DNA from: Oscillospiraceae bacterium
GTDB taxonomy: Bacteria; Bacillota; Clostridia; Oscillospirales; Oscillospiraceae
Assembly: GCA_015067835.1 (NCBI GenBank)
Contig: SVLS01000018.1
Span: 1-43,715 of the forward strand
Reading direction: 5' to 3'
DNA: 43,715 bases
A program made the translations under genes and the position numbers. Position 1 is the first letter of the stretch; each line of letters opens with the position of its first letter. The notes under the pieces are model-generated. The model did no database searches. It was not told where the DNA came from and saw only the letters and a list, made by a program, of their open reading frames with translations. Below, piece by piece: positions 1 through 7,847 of this stretch.

Positions 1-283
1 GAGGAATGTAGGTGTCAGGCTCGGGGTTGCCCAGAATCATTGTGAAGGTCTTGCCTGCCTCGGAAGCAGCGCGCAGACGCTCAAACAGGGTAGCAATCAG
101 AACGGGGTGGGGGTTCATCATAACCTTAACCTGGAATTCAGGATGCCACCATTCCTCACGCTGCTCCAGCTCCTTGCCGCTCATGTTCCGGACGCGTTCC
201 AGAACAGCCTTGTCCTTAAAGGGGACAAAGTCAGCAGGCTGGAAATCAAACTTGGTTGCGGGATCAACAATAAAGTCTTTCAT
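1..283 (-). CDS. NagB-like sugar-phosphate isomerase/deaminase, N-terminal fragment (cut by window edge)
   Basis: Leftward frame starting at ATG 283-281 and running off the window with about 94 residues visible. The fragment contains WWHPEFQVKV, a stretch NPHPVLIATLFERL and ILGNPEPDTY, which resemble the start of glucosamine-6-phosphate isomerase / 6-phosphogluconolactonase family proteins. An AAGGAGA site lies just upstream (about 293-300). The start codon overlaps the stop of the NagA-like gene as ATGA (283-280), so the two are probably translationally coupled and work in the same pathway: deacetylation followed by isomerisation or deamination of an amino-sugar phosphate. The catalytic part is outside the window, so the activity cannot be verified. 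The family call is an inference from the N-terminus and the neighbour. Confidence 0.6.
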   Translation of the reverse strand, partial: MKDFIVDPATKFDFQPADFVPFKDKAVLERVRNMSGKELEQREEWWHPEFQVKVMMNPHPVLIATLFERLRAASEAGKTFTMILGNPEPDTYIP

Positions 284-1422
284 CGTATGATTTCTCCTTT
301 AAGTAATACTTTTTGTACATTGATTTTATAGTCTACAACCACCAGGTCAGCACGCTTGCCCACGGCAATCTCTCCCCGGTCTGTCAAACCGACAGCCTTT
401 GCAGGGTTGTAGGACGCGAAATTGAACACATCCACGATGGAGGCACCGGTATGCTTCATCATATTGCGGCATGCCACATTCAGCGTCAGCTTGGAGCCGG
501 CGATTTCGCCCTCCCAGTCGAAGTTGATGTCGGTTACGCCGTCATAGCCCTCCGGTACAGGACCGTCGCTGGCATAGGTGTCAGAAATCAGAATGATGCG
601 GTCATCGCCCTTGATTTTCCGCACCAGGCGGAGCATATAGGGGTCTACATGGATGCCTCTGCTGTCGCAGATCAGTTCAGCATAAATGTCCCGGTTGTAG
701 TTCACCGTTTCATCCACGCATACACCGCGGCATTCCGGATATTTAGGCAAATCACCAGTGGCGTTGGTGTGATGGGTGCCGATTCTCAGACCGTAGGGAA
801 GCAATGCTTCAATCTGAGCAGGCGCGGCAGCACTGTGTGCAACAGCAAAAGCGGCATCGGGATTCTTTGCCTTCACATCCAGCACAAAGTCCAGAATGTT
901 CTCCCGTTCCGGGGCAACGCACCAGACTCTTGCCAGATCCCAGGCGGCATCAATCACCGGCTGATAGGCTTCCTTTTTTACACCATCTGCCCAGGGATTG
1001 GTGCTGCGGTCGCAGCCAAAGCCAGGGTTCAGGTAAGGACCTTCCATATAAAGACCTGCGATGTTGCCGCATTCCGGCTTCTCCATTGCCTGACGGATGA
1101 TTTGCACTGCTTCCACATATTGCTGTGTATTCATACTGGTATACAGGGCTGGCATCAGGCTGGTGGTGCCGTTTTGCAGATGATGCTGGCTGCACCGCAC
1201 CGGATCTTCATAGAAGAACACCCGTCCGTCAGAGTGGGTATGAATATCCACAAAGCCGGGGCCGACATAAGCGCCCTGGACATCCAGAATTTCGCAATTC
1301 TCCGGGATGGGGGTATTGCGCATTTCGCCAAAGCCGCGAATAACGCCGTCTTCGATAAACAAAACTGCCTCGGGAATCGTGTGATTGCGCATAACCAGTT
1401 CTGCGTTGATAATTGCTAACAA
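280..1422 (-). CDS. nagA: N-acetylglucosamine-6-phosphate deacetylase-like amidohydrolase
   Basis: 380 residues, amidohydrolase superfamily. Visible motifs in order: HTHSDG (metal HxH, near residue 61), EGPYLNP (the metal-binding Glu of NagA), AHSAAAP and HTNATG (the two later His ligands; the usual form of the second is HLFNAM) and ISDTYASDG (catalytic Asp). The C-terminus GEIAVGKRADLVVVD is typical of the superfamily. I chose the TTG at 1422-1420 as start: the family begins right at this point (LAIINAELV) and a GGGGGAA site lies a few bases upstream; the first ATG would remove the first beta strand. NagA removes acetyl from N-acetylglucosamine-6-P in the cytoplasm. The departures HTNATG for HLFNAM and the odd neighbours suggest that the actual substrate may be a different N-acyl sugar phosphate. 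Confidence 0.75.
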   Translation of the reverse strand: MLAIINAELVMRNHTIPEAVLFIEDGVIRGFGEMRNTPIPENCEILDVQGAYVGPGFVDIHTHSDGRVFFYEDPVRCSQHHLQNGTTSLMPALYTSMNTQQYVEAVQIIRQAMEKPECGNIAGLYMEGPYLNPGFGCDRSTNPWADGVKKEAYQPVIDAAWDLARVWCVAPERENILDFVLDVKAKNPDAAFAVAHSAAAPAQIEALLPYGLRIGTHHTNATGDLPKYPECRGVCVDETVNYNRDIYAELICDSRGIHVDPYMLRLVRKIKGDDRIILISDTYASDGPVPEGYDGVTDINFDWEGEIAGSKLTLNVACRNMMKHTGASIVDVFNFASYNPAKAVGLTDRGEIAVGKRADLVVVDYKINVQKVLLKGEIIR

Positions 1423-1461
1423 AGGGCTTCCCCCTTTCTTACAGGATTCAGCAAAAGAGAA

Positions 1462-2082
1462 TTATCTCTTCTTCCACTCGTCATACTGCTCCATGTAAGC
1501 CTTCTCCTCAGCGGGGAACTTGCGCAGAGTGTTGACGACTTCGCCATTGTTGTACTTGCGGTCACCCATATCTTCGGTGGTGCCGAACAGGGTCAGGTTG
1601 ACCTGACGGGGACGTGCACGAACGTGATCCCAGTCGATGAAGTAGATGTGAGCAAATTCGCCCAGATCCAGCTTGCCGTCCTTGATGGTCAGGGTTTCGC
1701 TGCGGCCGAAGAAAACGCTGCGCAGGTGACCGTCGGTGTTCATGGAAGTGAAGTTGCCGGGCTCGTCAACATAGCGGCCGAACTGAGCGTGAACGGGGCC
1801 GGGATGGCGGTAATCGCCTTCGTTAACGAAGTCGGGAATCATCTTACGCATGATGTCCAGCAGGTCGTGCTGCAGGTACTCCAGATCGAAGGTGTCGAAG
1901 TCATGGGAGCATTCCTGAATCATAACAGAACAGGTGGTGTGGTGGGAAACCACGGAGACAGTACCGTTCTTGATGCCGGACTCTTCCACGATCTTGTGAA
2001 CATCGATAGAGATGTCGTGGAAAGTGGGAATCCAACCACGGGATTGCAACTGAATTTCTTTTTGAATCATTTTGAATTCCAT
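1462..2082 (-). CDS. YjbQ/UPF0047 family protein
   Basis: 206 residues, ATG at 2082 behind GGAGGTAACAAAA. The family core is visible: SVVSHHTTCSVMIQE, then HDLLDIMRKMIPD and the closing strands around IYFIDWDHVRARPRQVNLTLFG. YjbQ proteins are small (about 130-140 residues), form trimers and have been linked to thiamin-phosphate-synthase-like activity in vivo; their true role is unclear. This copy is longer, with an extra insertion around GDYRHPGPVHAQFGRYVDEPGNFTSMNTDGH (split here only for description) and a C-terminal tail of about 40 residues after GTTEDMGD. Its place in a sugar-phosphate gene cluster suggests a phosphorylated small substrate. Function is not known. Confidence 0.75.
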   Translation of the reverse strand: MEFKMIQKEIQLQSRGWIPTFHDISIDVHKIVEESGIKNGTVSVVSHHTTCSVMIQECSHDFDTFDLEYLQHDLLDIMRKMIPDFVNEGDYRHPGPVHAQFGRYVDEPGNFTSMNTDGHLRSVFFGRSETLTIKDGKLDLGEFAHIYFIDWDHVRARPRQVNLTLFGTTEDMGDRKYNNGEVVNTLRKFPAEEKAYMEQYDEWKKR

Positions 2083-2121
2083 TTTTTGTTACCTCCAAAA
2101 AAATATTGATAAATTTATACG

Positions 2122-2177
2122 GTCATTGCGAAGAGGGCGATGCCCAACGTGGCAATCTCCCCGGGTCTCGAAATGAC
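2122..2177. repeat. Interspersed palindromic repeat of the GTCATTGCGA...AATGAC type
   Basis: Between the TIM-like stop and the YjbQ start sits a 56-bp segment that begins GTCATTGCGAAGAGGGCGAT and ends AAATGAC, with GTCATT/AATGAC ends in inverted orientation and the internal phrase CGTGGCAATCTCC. This resembles the dispersed REP/MITE-like repeats (GTCATTGCGAGG...GTGGCAATCTC) seen in many Clostridia and other phyla. Only one copy is visible in this window. It interrupts an otherwise tightly spaced operon and may fold in the mRNA. Confidence 0.6.
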
Positions 2178-2198
2178 ATCGCGTTACAGGATTATGCG

Positions 2199-2900
2199 TT
2201 AAGCGTTGCGCTCGTCCCACGCTTTGCGGACAGCGGCAATCATTTCGTCCACCATTGCAGCACGGTCAGCAGCCTTGGCGACACCGGAAGAAGAACCGGT
2301 AGCATCTGCGCCGGCGATGATGGTGTTATATACATCCTGCCCGTTGGCGATGCCGGCGGCAGTCAGTACCAGAATATCAGCATTAACATCCTTGACGCAC
2401 TTGGTGGCGGCTTCCACATACTCAGGACCCACGCTGACGCCGGTTCCAATGAGCTCAGAGGGCTCTGCCACAATAATGTCGGGATTCAGTGTTGCGATTT
2501 TGCTTGCATCGGCCATGGAGTCGGCACAAACGATGGTGGTCAGACCAACTTCCTCTGCCCGCTTAATGGTAGCAGCCAGGGTTTCGAAGCTCAGGGGCTT
2601 TTCCACGTGGTTCAGCATAACGCCCTCTGCGCCAACGGCGACGAGAGATTCCGGCAGAATATCTGCCAGACCACGACCGGGAACGATGGGGTCCATGTGA
2701 GGTGCAAACACGTGAATGTGCTTGGTTGCTGCCTTTACACGGGCGATTTCTACGATGGGAGTGGTAAAAATGATGTCCACGCCGTATTTTTCGGATGCCT
2801 TGTCCGCGGCGATGGCCAGATCGATGACATCCTGACCGTACAGGTAGGATTTCGGACCGATCTCAAAGAAAGGTGCCTTGATTTTACAAGTAGAACTCAT
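2199..2900 (-). CDS. Triosephosphate-isomerase-like protein (archaeal-type TIM fold)
   Basis: 233 residues from ATG 2900-2898. I prefer this over the ATG at 2921 because GAGG lies about 10 bases upstream of 2900 and nothing precedes 2921. The sequence follows the short archaeal TIM pattern: APHMDPIVPGRGLADILPES, then LNHVEKPL holding the catalytic His, AEPSELIGTG holding the catalytic Glu, and the phosphate-binding end AGADATGSSSGVAKA. The usual first-strand Asn-x-Lys pair is not evident; the N-terminus reads APFFEIGPKSYLYG instead. TIM interconverts dihydroxyacetone-P and glyceraldehyde-3-P; this divergent copy, inside a catabolic operon, may instead isomerise a tetrose or another ketose phosphate. 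That reassignment is inference. Confidence 0.75.
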   Translation of the reverse strand: MSSTCKIKAPFFEIGPKSYLYGQDVIDLAIAADKASEKYGVDIIFTTPIVEIARVKAATKHIHVFAPHMDPIVPGRGLADILPESLVAVGAEGVMLNHVEKPLSFETLAATIKRAEEVGLTTIVCADSMADASKIATLNPDIIVAEPSELIGTGVSVGPEYVEAATKCVKDVNADILVLTAAGIANGQDVYNTIIAGADATGSSSGVAKAADRAAMVDEMIAAVRKAWDERNA

Positions 2901-2936
2901 TGTTTTTTGACCTCGTTTCATATTTGGAACAGCGCT

Positions 2937-4304
2937 TCAGCGCAGTTCATTCAGTAGTTTTTTGCCTTCTTCAATAATCTGCTCTGCAGTGCCGGCGCGG
3001 TAGTTAGAGGAAACCGCCTCATAACCGCCTTCGTCATAGGCGTCCTTCATAGGGAAGTAGCCCTGTGCACCGTTAGTTATGCACATGGGGAGCACGACGG
3101 TCCAGCCCTCTGCTTCCTTTAAGCCCCGTCCGATGCCGGTGAAGGGCTCACCGGGAATGGTGACAAAACCAATGTTGCCCAGCGCAAAGGCACCGATCCC
3201 CAGATCAAAGAAGTCAGGACCGTTCTCCAGGCGGATCATACGGCCGGCACCGGCCACTACCGTGGTCAGCTCCATACCCTTGAAGGGGATTTCATCATCC
3301 CGGCCGGCATCGTGAAGGGCGCGGTATTTTCTTGCCAAGGGCAGGTCCTTGGGATCGGGACGGTTGGAAGGGAGCTTCGCGATGGTCTGCACATACCGCA
3401 GAGAATCCACATCCTCGTAATTGACCTTGTCGAAAACCTGCAAAACAGCACCGGCCACCACATTACCCATGTGACGGGCGTGACCATAGCCGCGGGCTAT
3501 ATCGTCAAAGTCGTTGAACATATCGTTGAAGTCGCCGTTCTTGGCGTTGACATTCACGTGGTTTACATCGCCCTGTGCGCCATTGACCGTAATAGCCTTC
3601 ACATTGTCCAGGGATTTTTCCAAACGGCGGCGGAACAGAGCCGGCCAGTCACCGGAGACCTTACAACCGCCCACAACATCGGGATGGCAGCCGAAGTTTG
3701 CCAGTACAACGGTGTCCCTCTCCCGGTCAAAGCGGAGAACATTGACACGCTCATCCACATCACCAATGGGATGCAGAATGTCCGGATTGCCCACACCGGG
3801 ATTGGTGCGGACCTTGCCGTCTTTCATACGGAAACGGCGAACAAACGCAATGTTGGAAGCCTTGCCGATGGCCCAGCCCATTTTTGCGTCCTGCAAATCA
3901 GCCAGAGCGAAGGTGGCAACATCCACAAGCTTCCGGCGGATGGTGCGGAAATATTCCAGACGAATCTGTGTGCTTTCCGGGGTTTCAAAGTCCAGACTTG
4001 TTTCGGAGGCGCGGATAAATCCGCCGGTGTGGGTATGGGTGCAGTGAATGAAAATGGCATCATAGGGGATTCCGGTTGCGTCTGCAACATCCTGACGCAA
4101 AATCTGACAATCAGGGGCGGGGATATTGCAGGTATCTACACTGATCAGGATCACGCAGGTGTCCTCCACCTTCAGCGCCAGTGCATTGGCTTCCAGAGCG
4201 TCCAAAACACCTTCCATATAGCGGGCTTGAAAATATCCGTTGACGGGGGTTCCCAAAGAGGGGGTGATGTCAACGCGGGCAAAGCCTACCTGTAATTTGT
4301 TTAT
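2937..4304 (-). CDS. Neutral/alkaline ceramidase-like N-terminal domain protein, probable AUA start
   Basis: About 455 residues of the neutral/alkaline non-lysosomal ceramidase family N-terminal domain. Seen: VGFARVDITPSLGTPVNGY at the start, CTHTHTGGF (metal-binding HTH), NFGCHPDVVGG (further His ligand), NGAQGDVNHVN and IPGEPFTGIGRGLK. In true ceramidases the nucleophile is a Ser in a GDVSPN motif; here the position is Asn (GDVNHVN), so amide hydrolysis of ceramide is doubtful. There is no signal peptide, so the enzyme is cytoplasmic, as expected for a sugar-derivative hydrolase. Start: a GTG at 4343 sits only about 5 bases after the predicted transcription start, whereas AAGGAGG (4319-4313) is placed for an AUA codon at 4304-4302, directly before the family's N-terminus. 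First gene of the leftward operon. Confidence 0.7.
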   Translation of the reverse strand: MNKLQVGFARVDITPSLGTPVNGYFQARYMEGVLDALEANALALKVEDTCVILISVDTCNIPAPDCQILRQDVADATGIPYDAIFIHCTHTHTGGFIRASETSLDFETPESTQIRLEYFRTIRRKLVDVATFALADLQDAKMGWAIGKASNIAFVRRFRMKDGKVRTNPGVGNPDILHPIGDVDERVNVLRFDRERDTVVLANFGCHPDVVGGCKVSGDWPALFRRRLEKSLDNVKAITVNGAQGDVNHVNVNAKNGDFNDMFNDFDDIARGYGHARHMGNVVAGAVLQVFDKVNYEDVDSLRYVQTIAKLPSNRPDPKDLPLARKYRALHDAGRDDEIPFKGMELTTVVAGAGRMIRLENGPDFFDLGIGAFALGNIGFVTIPGEPFTGIGRGLKEAEGWTVVLPMCITNGAQGYFPMKDAYDEGGYEAVSSNYRAGTAEQIIEEGKKLLNELR

Positions 4305-4354
4305 TTTAAAGACCTCCTTATATAGCTTAAAGCCATACTTCACGACTTTACTAT

Positions 4355-4383
4355 ATTATAGAAAAAGAAGGGAAGGAAGTCAA
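4355..4383 (-). promoter_or_regulatory. Sigma-A promoter of the leftward sugar operon
   Basis: Reading leftward, TTGACT (4383-4378), a 17-bp spacer and TATAAT (4360-4355). The predicted start of transcription is about 4348, giving a short leader that contains AAGGAGG at 4319-4313. Confidence 0.85.
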
Positions 4384-4466
4384 TTCATTATCGGCATTTT
4401 TTGCGTTTTACACAAATTTTTTCGGGATTTATAGCTAATTTGACAGGGGTGACTGCGAAAATTTCC

Positions 4467-4495
4467 TTGAAAGAAAATAATATTTGTGTTATGAT
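4467..4495 (+). promoter_or_regulatory. Sigma-A promoter of the SIS-deoR genes
   Basis: TTGAAA (4467-4472), 17-bp spacer, TATGAT (4490-4495). It diverges from the promoter of the leftward operon, with 83 bp between the two -35 boxes, an obvious place for the DeoR operator. I did not find a convincing dyad there. Confidence 0.75.
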
Positions 4496-4526
4496 AAATC
4501 AAAAAATTTTAAGGAGGAAAATTTTT

Positions 4527-5129
4527 ATGAAAAAAGAGAGTTTACAGGCAATTTACGAAGCTTATGAAATTGAGGAAGCCTGCATTCGCGAAATGAAGGC
4601 CTTTATCGACGATGAGGCCTTTGGTAAAGCGGTGGATTTGCTGAGCAAGGCACCTCGAATCGGAACAGCCGGCTGCGGCCACAGCGGCATTATCTGCCAG
4701 CACATGGCGCATCTGATGTGCTGCATCGAGAGACCTGCCCGGTTTATCTCTCCGGCAGAAGCTGTACACGGTGCAACCGGATTCCTGCAGGCAGGAGATG
4801 TGATGATTTTTGCTTCCCGTGGCGGCAAGACCAAGGAATTGCTCCCCATTGTGGATATTTGCAAGGCAAAGGGTGTGTCCATCATCACGGTGACGGAGAA
4901 TATGGAATCTCCCTTGGCACAGGCGGCGGATGTGGTGCTGAAGCAGTATGTGAACCGGGAAACGGACAAGTGGAATGCTCAGGGCACGACCTCTACCACG
5001 GCACTTTGTATGATTTTCCACGCTCTGCAGGCAGCGGTGATTGAGGAGACCGGCTATCAGGCAGAGCAGTTCGCACTGATCCACCCCGGCGGAGCGGTGG
5101 GCGAACGGCTGAACCATAAGGCACTGTAA
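4527..5129 (+). CDS. SIS-domain sugar-phosphate isomerase (KdsD/GutQ-like, no CBS domains)
   Basis: 200 residues, ATG 4527 behind AAGGAGGAAA. SIS fold: GTAGCGHSGIICQHMAHL (phosphosugar-binding loop near residues 47-64), FASRGGKTKELLPIV and ITVTENMESPLAQAADVVL, and the KpsF/GutQ-type ending LIHPGGAVGERL. Arabinose-5-phosphate isomerases of this family are about 320 residues with two CBS domains; this protein has only the SIS domain. It probably does aldose/ketose-phosphate isomerisation in the pathway encoded by the divergent operon. The stop codon overlaps the start of the DeoR gene by one base, so the two are co-translated. Confidence 0.75.
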   Translation: MKKESLQAIYEAYEIEEACIREMKAFIDDEAFGKAVDLLSKAPRIGTAGCGHSGIICQHMAHLMCCIERPARFISPAEAVHGATGFLQAGDVMIFASRGGKTKELLPIVDICKAKGVSIITVTENMESPLAQAADVVLKQYVNRETDKWNAQGTTSTTALCMIFHALQAAVIEETGYQAEQFALIHPGGAVGERLNHKAL

Positions 5130-5908
5130 TGATGGCAGCGGGAAAACTGAAAATCGATATTCGCCGCAGAGCGATTATGGAGCAGTTAAATCGGGACGGA
5201 ATGGTGTTCGTATCCCAGCTCAGCGAAAAAATGGGCATCACGCCTACCACGATCCGTAACGATTTGGATACCTTGGCTATGGAAGGACAGCTGGAGCGTA
5301 TTCAGGGCGGTGCTGTCCGCAAGGCACAAAGTGAGGATAACTGGACTGGCGCAGCAAGGCCGGTAGGGCAGGGCAGACGGGCGATTGCGGAAGCGGTGCT
5401 GTCTTATATCAGCGATGGCGACACCCTGTTTATCAACTCCGGAATGACCACGATGGCGGTGGCAGAGGTGCTGAGCCTGCGGAAAAAGCTGAATATTGTC
5501 ACAAACTCTCTGGCGGTTGCCAATTATTTGGCACATCAGGCAGATATGCGCCTGATTTTGTTGGGTGGGGAGCTGAATGCCAACTATGGCTTCACTTACG
5601 GCGGCGATGCGCTGGAGCAGCTGAATCGCTATCAGCCCCAGTGGAGCATTTTGTCTGTGGATGGTGTGCATCCCGAGCACGGCATTACCACCTATCACGC
5701 CGATGAAGCGATGATTGACCGGACGATGATTGCCCGAGCGCAAAAGACCATCATTGTGGCAGACCACCAAAAAATCGGTCGGGTAGGCTTTTCCCACATC
5801 TGCGGTGTGGAGGCAAGCCACACGCTGGTGACGGACAGCGGCTGTGAGGAAGTGGTACTGGAGCGTATTCGTGCCACCGGTGCAGAGGTTCATGTGGCGA
5901 AGCTGTAA
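5129..5908 (+). CDS. DeoR-family transcriptional regulator
   Basis: 259 residues. N-terminal winged helix with the DeoR signature: [25 protein letters not shown] followed by [24 protein letters not shown] (the two halves are continuous around residue 35). The C-terminal DeoRC sensor domain has [19 protein letters not shown] and [10 protein letters not shown], and [20 protein letters not shown] is the usual end motif (SVDGV..GITT). Effectors of the family are sugar phosphates. The start overlaps the SIS stop (TAATG, 5127-5131) with AAGG 8 bases upstream. It probably controls both divergent promoters between 4355 and 4495; that target is inferred from position. Confidence 0.9.
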   Translation: MMAAGKLKIDIRRRAIMEQLNRDGMVFVSQLSEKMGITPTTIRNDLDTLAMEGQLERIQGGAVRKAQSEDNWTGAARPVGQGRRAIAEAVLSYISDGDTLFINSGMTTMAVAEVLSLRKKLNIVTNSLAVANYLAHQADMRLILLGGELNANYGFTYGGDALEQLNRYQPQWSILSVDGVHPEHGITTYHADEAMIDRTMIARAQKTIIVADHQKIGRVGFSHICGVEASHTLVTDSGCEEVVLERIRATGAEVHVAKL

Positions 5909-5910
5909 TC

Positions 5911-5947
5911 AAAAAGTGCAGGAAGATTTTCCTGCACTTTACTTTTT
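5911..5947 (+). terminator. Intrinsic terminator after deoR
   Basis: AAAGTGCAGGAA / TTTCCTGCACTTT hairpin followed by ACTTTTTG. Confidence 0.85.
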
Positions 5948-5980
5948 GTGGAGATTTTTCCTAAAAACACAACTTCCCTC

Positions 5981-6009
5981 TTGTAAATTCTGCCAATTTA
6001 GCGTATACT
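5981..6009 (+). promoter_or_regulatory. Sigma-A promoter of asnS
   Basis: TTGTAA (5981-5986), 17-bp spacer, TATACT (6004-6009). The leader to ATG 6042 is only about 26 bases, so there is no room for a T-box, which is common on asnS in Firmicutes. Confidence 0.75.
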
Positions 6010-6041
6010 TATCTATATTTTCAGCAAGAGAGGAAGATAAT

Positions 6042-7433
6042 ATGGATTTGATTTCTGTTCGTGAGCTTTTTAAGAACACAGAAAAATATGCCGACAAGGA
6101 AATTGAAGTCGGCGGCTGGGTGCGTAATCGCCGCCCCTCCAAGCAGTTTGGCTTCATTATGCTGTCTGACGGCACTTATTTTAACCCCATTCAGGTGGTT
6201 TATAATGACACACTGGAGAATTTCCAGGAAATTTCCAAAATCAATATCGGTGCAGCGCTGATTATTAAAGGTACTGTGGTGCTGACCCCCGAGAGCAAGC
6301 AGCCCTTTGAATTGCAGGCAACCACTGTTACTGTTGAAGGCCCTTCCACCGGTGATTATCCTCTGCAGCCCAAGCGGCACTCTATGGAATTTTTGCGGAC
6401 GATTACCCATCTGCGTCCCCGAACCAACACCTTCCAGGCGGTGTTCCGTGTCCGCTCTTTGGCGGCAATGGCCATTCATCAGTTCTTCCAGGATCGGGAT
6501 TTCGTGTATGTCCATACACCCCTGATTACCGGCTCGGACTGCGAAGGCGCAGGCGAGATGTTCCAGGTTACCACGCTGGATTTGAACAATGTGCCCAAGA
6601 AGGAAGACGGCACCATTGATTTCACTCAGGATTTCTACGGCAAGCCCACCAACCTGACGGTTTCCGGTCAACTCAATGGCGAGACCTTCGCAATGGCTTT
6701 CCGCAACATCTATACCTTTGGTCCTACCTTCCGTGCAGAGAATTCCAACACCACCCGCCATGCAGCAGAATTCTGGATGATCGAGCCGGAAATCGCTTTT
6801 GCGGATTTGGCAGATGATATGCAGTTGGCTGAGGATATGATTAAATATATCATTTCCTATGTTCTGGAGCACGCACCCGAGGAAATGGAGTTCTTCAACA
6901 GCTTTGTGGACAAGGGTCTGTTGGAACGGCTGAACCACGTGGTCAATTCCGATTTTGGCCGCGTCACCTACACCGAGGCTATCGAAATTCTGGAAAAGCA
7001 CAACGACGAGTTTGACTATCCTGTCCATTGGGGCAGCGATTTGCAGACAGAGCATGAGCGGTATCTGACCGAGCAGGTGTTCAAGCGTCCGGTGTTTGTT
7101 ACCGACTATCCCAAGGAAATCAAGGCTTTCTATATGAAGCTGAATCCCGACGGCAAGACTGTGGCGGCAATGGACTGTCTGGTGCCCGGTATCGGCGAGA
7201 TTATCGGCGGCAGCCAGCGTGAGGATGATTACGAAATCCTCAAGAACCGCATCGAGGAGCTGGGGATGAACCCTGAGGACTACGGCTTCTATATGGATCT
7301 GCGTAAGTACGGCTCTGCACGCCACGCCGGCTTTGGCCTGGGATTTGAGCGCTGCGTGATGTACCTGACAGGTATGGGCAACATCCGCGATGTTCTGCCT
7401 TTCCCCAGAACTGTCGGCAACTGCGAACTGTAA
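6042..7433 (+). CDS. asnS: Asparaginyl-tRNA synthetase
   Basis: 463 residues; charges tRNA-Asn in the cytoplasm. N-terminal OB-fold anticodon-binding domain (about residues 10-100, with [17 protein letters not shown]), then the class II catalytic core: motif 2 at [20 protein letters not shown], and motif 3 at [16 protein letters not shown] with [16 protein letters not shown] and the length separate it from aspartyl-tRNA synthetase. ATG 6042 is supported by AGAGGAAG 8 bases upstream; the frame is open further upstream, across the promoter, but that is not coding. Monocistronic between two terminators. Confidence 0.95.
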   Translation: MDLISVRELFKNTEKYADKEIEVGGWVRNRRPSKQFGFIMLSDGTYFNPIQVVYNDTLENFQEISKINIGAALIIKGTVVLTPESKQPFELQATTVTVEGPSTGDYPLQPKRHSMEFLRTITHLRPRTNTFQAVFRVRSLAAMAIHQFFQDRDFVYVHTPLITGSDCEGAGEMFQVTTLDLNNVPKKEDGTIDFTQDFYGKPTNLTVSGQLNGETFAMAFRNIYTFGPTFRAENSNTTRHAAEFWMIEPEIAFADLADDMQLAEDMIKYIISYVLEHAPEEMEFFNSFVDKGLLERLNHVVNSDFGRVTYTEAIEILEKHNDEFDYPVHWGSDLQTEHERYLTEQVFKRPVFVTDYPKEIKAFYMKLNPDGKTVAAMDCLVPGIGEIIGGSQREDDYEILKNRIEELGMNPEDYGFYMDLRKYGSARHAGFGLGFERCVMYLTGMGNIRDVLPFPRTVGNCEL

Positions 7434-7441
7434 ATTACAAC

Positions 7442-7472
7442 AAAACAGCCTGGCGTCTGCCAGGCTGTTTTA
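7442..7472. terminator. Bidirectional terminator between asnS and the XRE gene
   Basis: AAAACAGCCTGGC, loop GTCT, GCCAGGCTGTTTT. Symmetric A/T flanks let it serve both convergent genes; the last codon of the leftward XRE gene lies in its right arm. Confidence 0.85.
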
Positions 7473-7712
7473 ATATATTTCCTGCGTTAATTCATCGAAA
7501 ACAGGGGATGTAAAAAACTCAGCTAAAGAAATTTCCAGTCCATCACACAGTTTTTTTACAAGAGTGACGGATACTTCTCTGCGTCGGGGATCCATCATGC
7601 TGTAAACAGAGGAGGGAGTCACACCTGAAATGCCGGCAAGCTCGTTGAAGGTTATATTGCGTTGGGCGCATATTTCCGCAAAGCGTTTTGCCACGGCATC
7701 CTTTACCGACAT
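7470..7712 (-). CDS. XRE-family transcriptional regulator
   Basis: 80 residues: essentially one helix-turn-helix domain (FAEICAQRNITFNELAGISG with VTPSSVYSMMD, about residues 10-42), then KLCDGLEISLAEFF, the standard end of small XRE repressors. Start ATG 7712 follows GAGGTGATTACT; an upstream in-frame ATG at 7751 lacks a ribosome site and lies in the operator region. It is divergent from the zinc-ribbon membrane protein, and the shared intergenic region carries nested palindromes overlapping a -35 box. It most likely represses itself and that neighbour. Confidence 0.85.
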   Translation of the reverse strand: MSVKDAVAKRFAEICAQRNITFNELAGISGVTPSSVYSMMDPRRREVSVTLVKKLCDGLEISLAEFFTSPVFDELTQEIY

Positions 7713-7746
7713 AGTAATCACCTCACAGATATTGTAAATAAATATC

Positions 7747-7794
7747 CGCATATGCGTATACGCACTTGCGTAATTAAGGAAAGTATGTTACAAT
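7747..7794. promoter_or_regulatory. Operator palindromes and rightward promoter
   Basis: Overlapping dyads: CGCATATGCG (7747-7756), the perfect 12-mer TGCGTATACGCA (7753-7764) and CGCACTTGCG (7761-7770). The third runs into a rightward -35 box TTGCGT (7766-7771), 17 bp from TACAAT (7789-7794), which would drive the zinc-ribbon gene. A binding protein here would block that promoter; the XRE repressor encoded leftward is the obvious candidate. Confidence 0.65.
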
Positions 7795-7847
7795 ACACCT
7801 CGGAGGTACTCGCATATATTATTATAGGGTATAAAGGAGTAAGAAAG

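Noticed and set aside
4384..4466. DeoR operator between the divergent promoters
   Set aside because: The region is in the right place, but I found no convincing repeat or dyad to mark it.
5948..6041. T-box leader on asnS
   Set aside because: The leader after the promoter is about 26 bases, with no T-box consensus or terminator.
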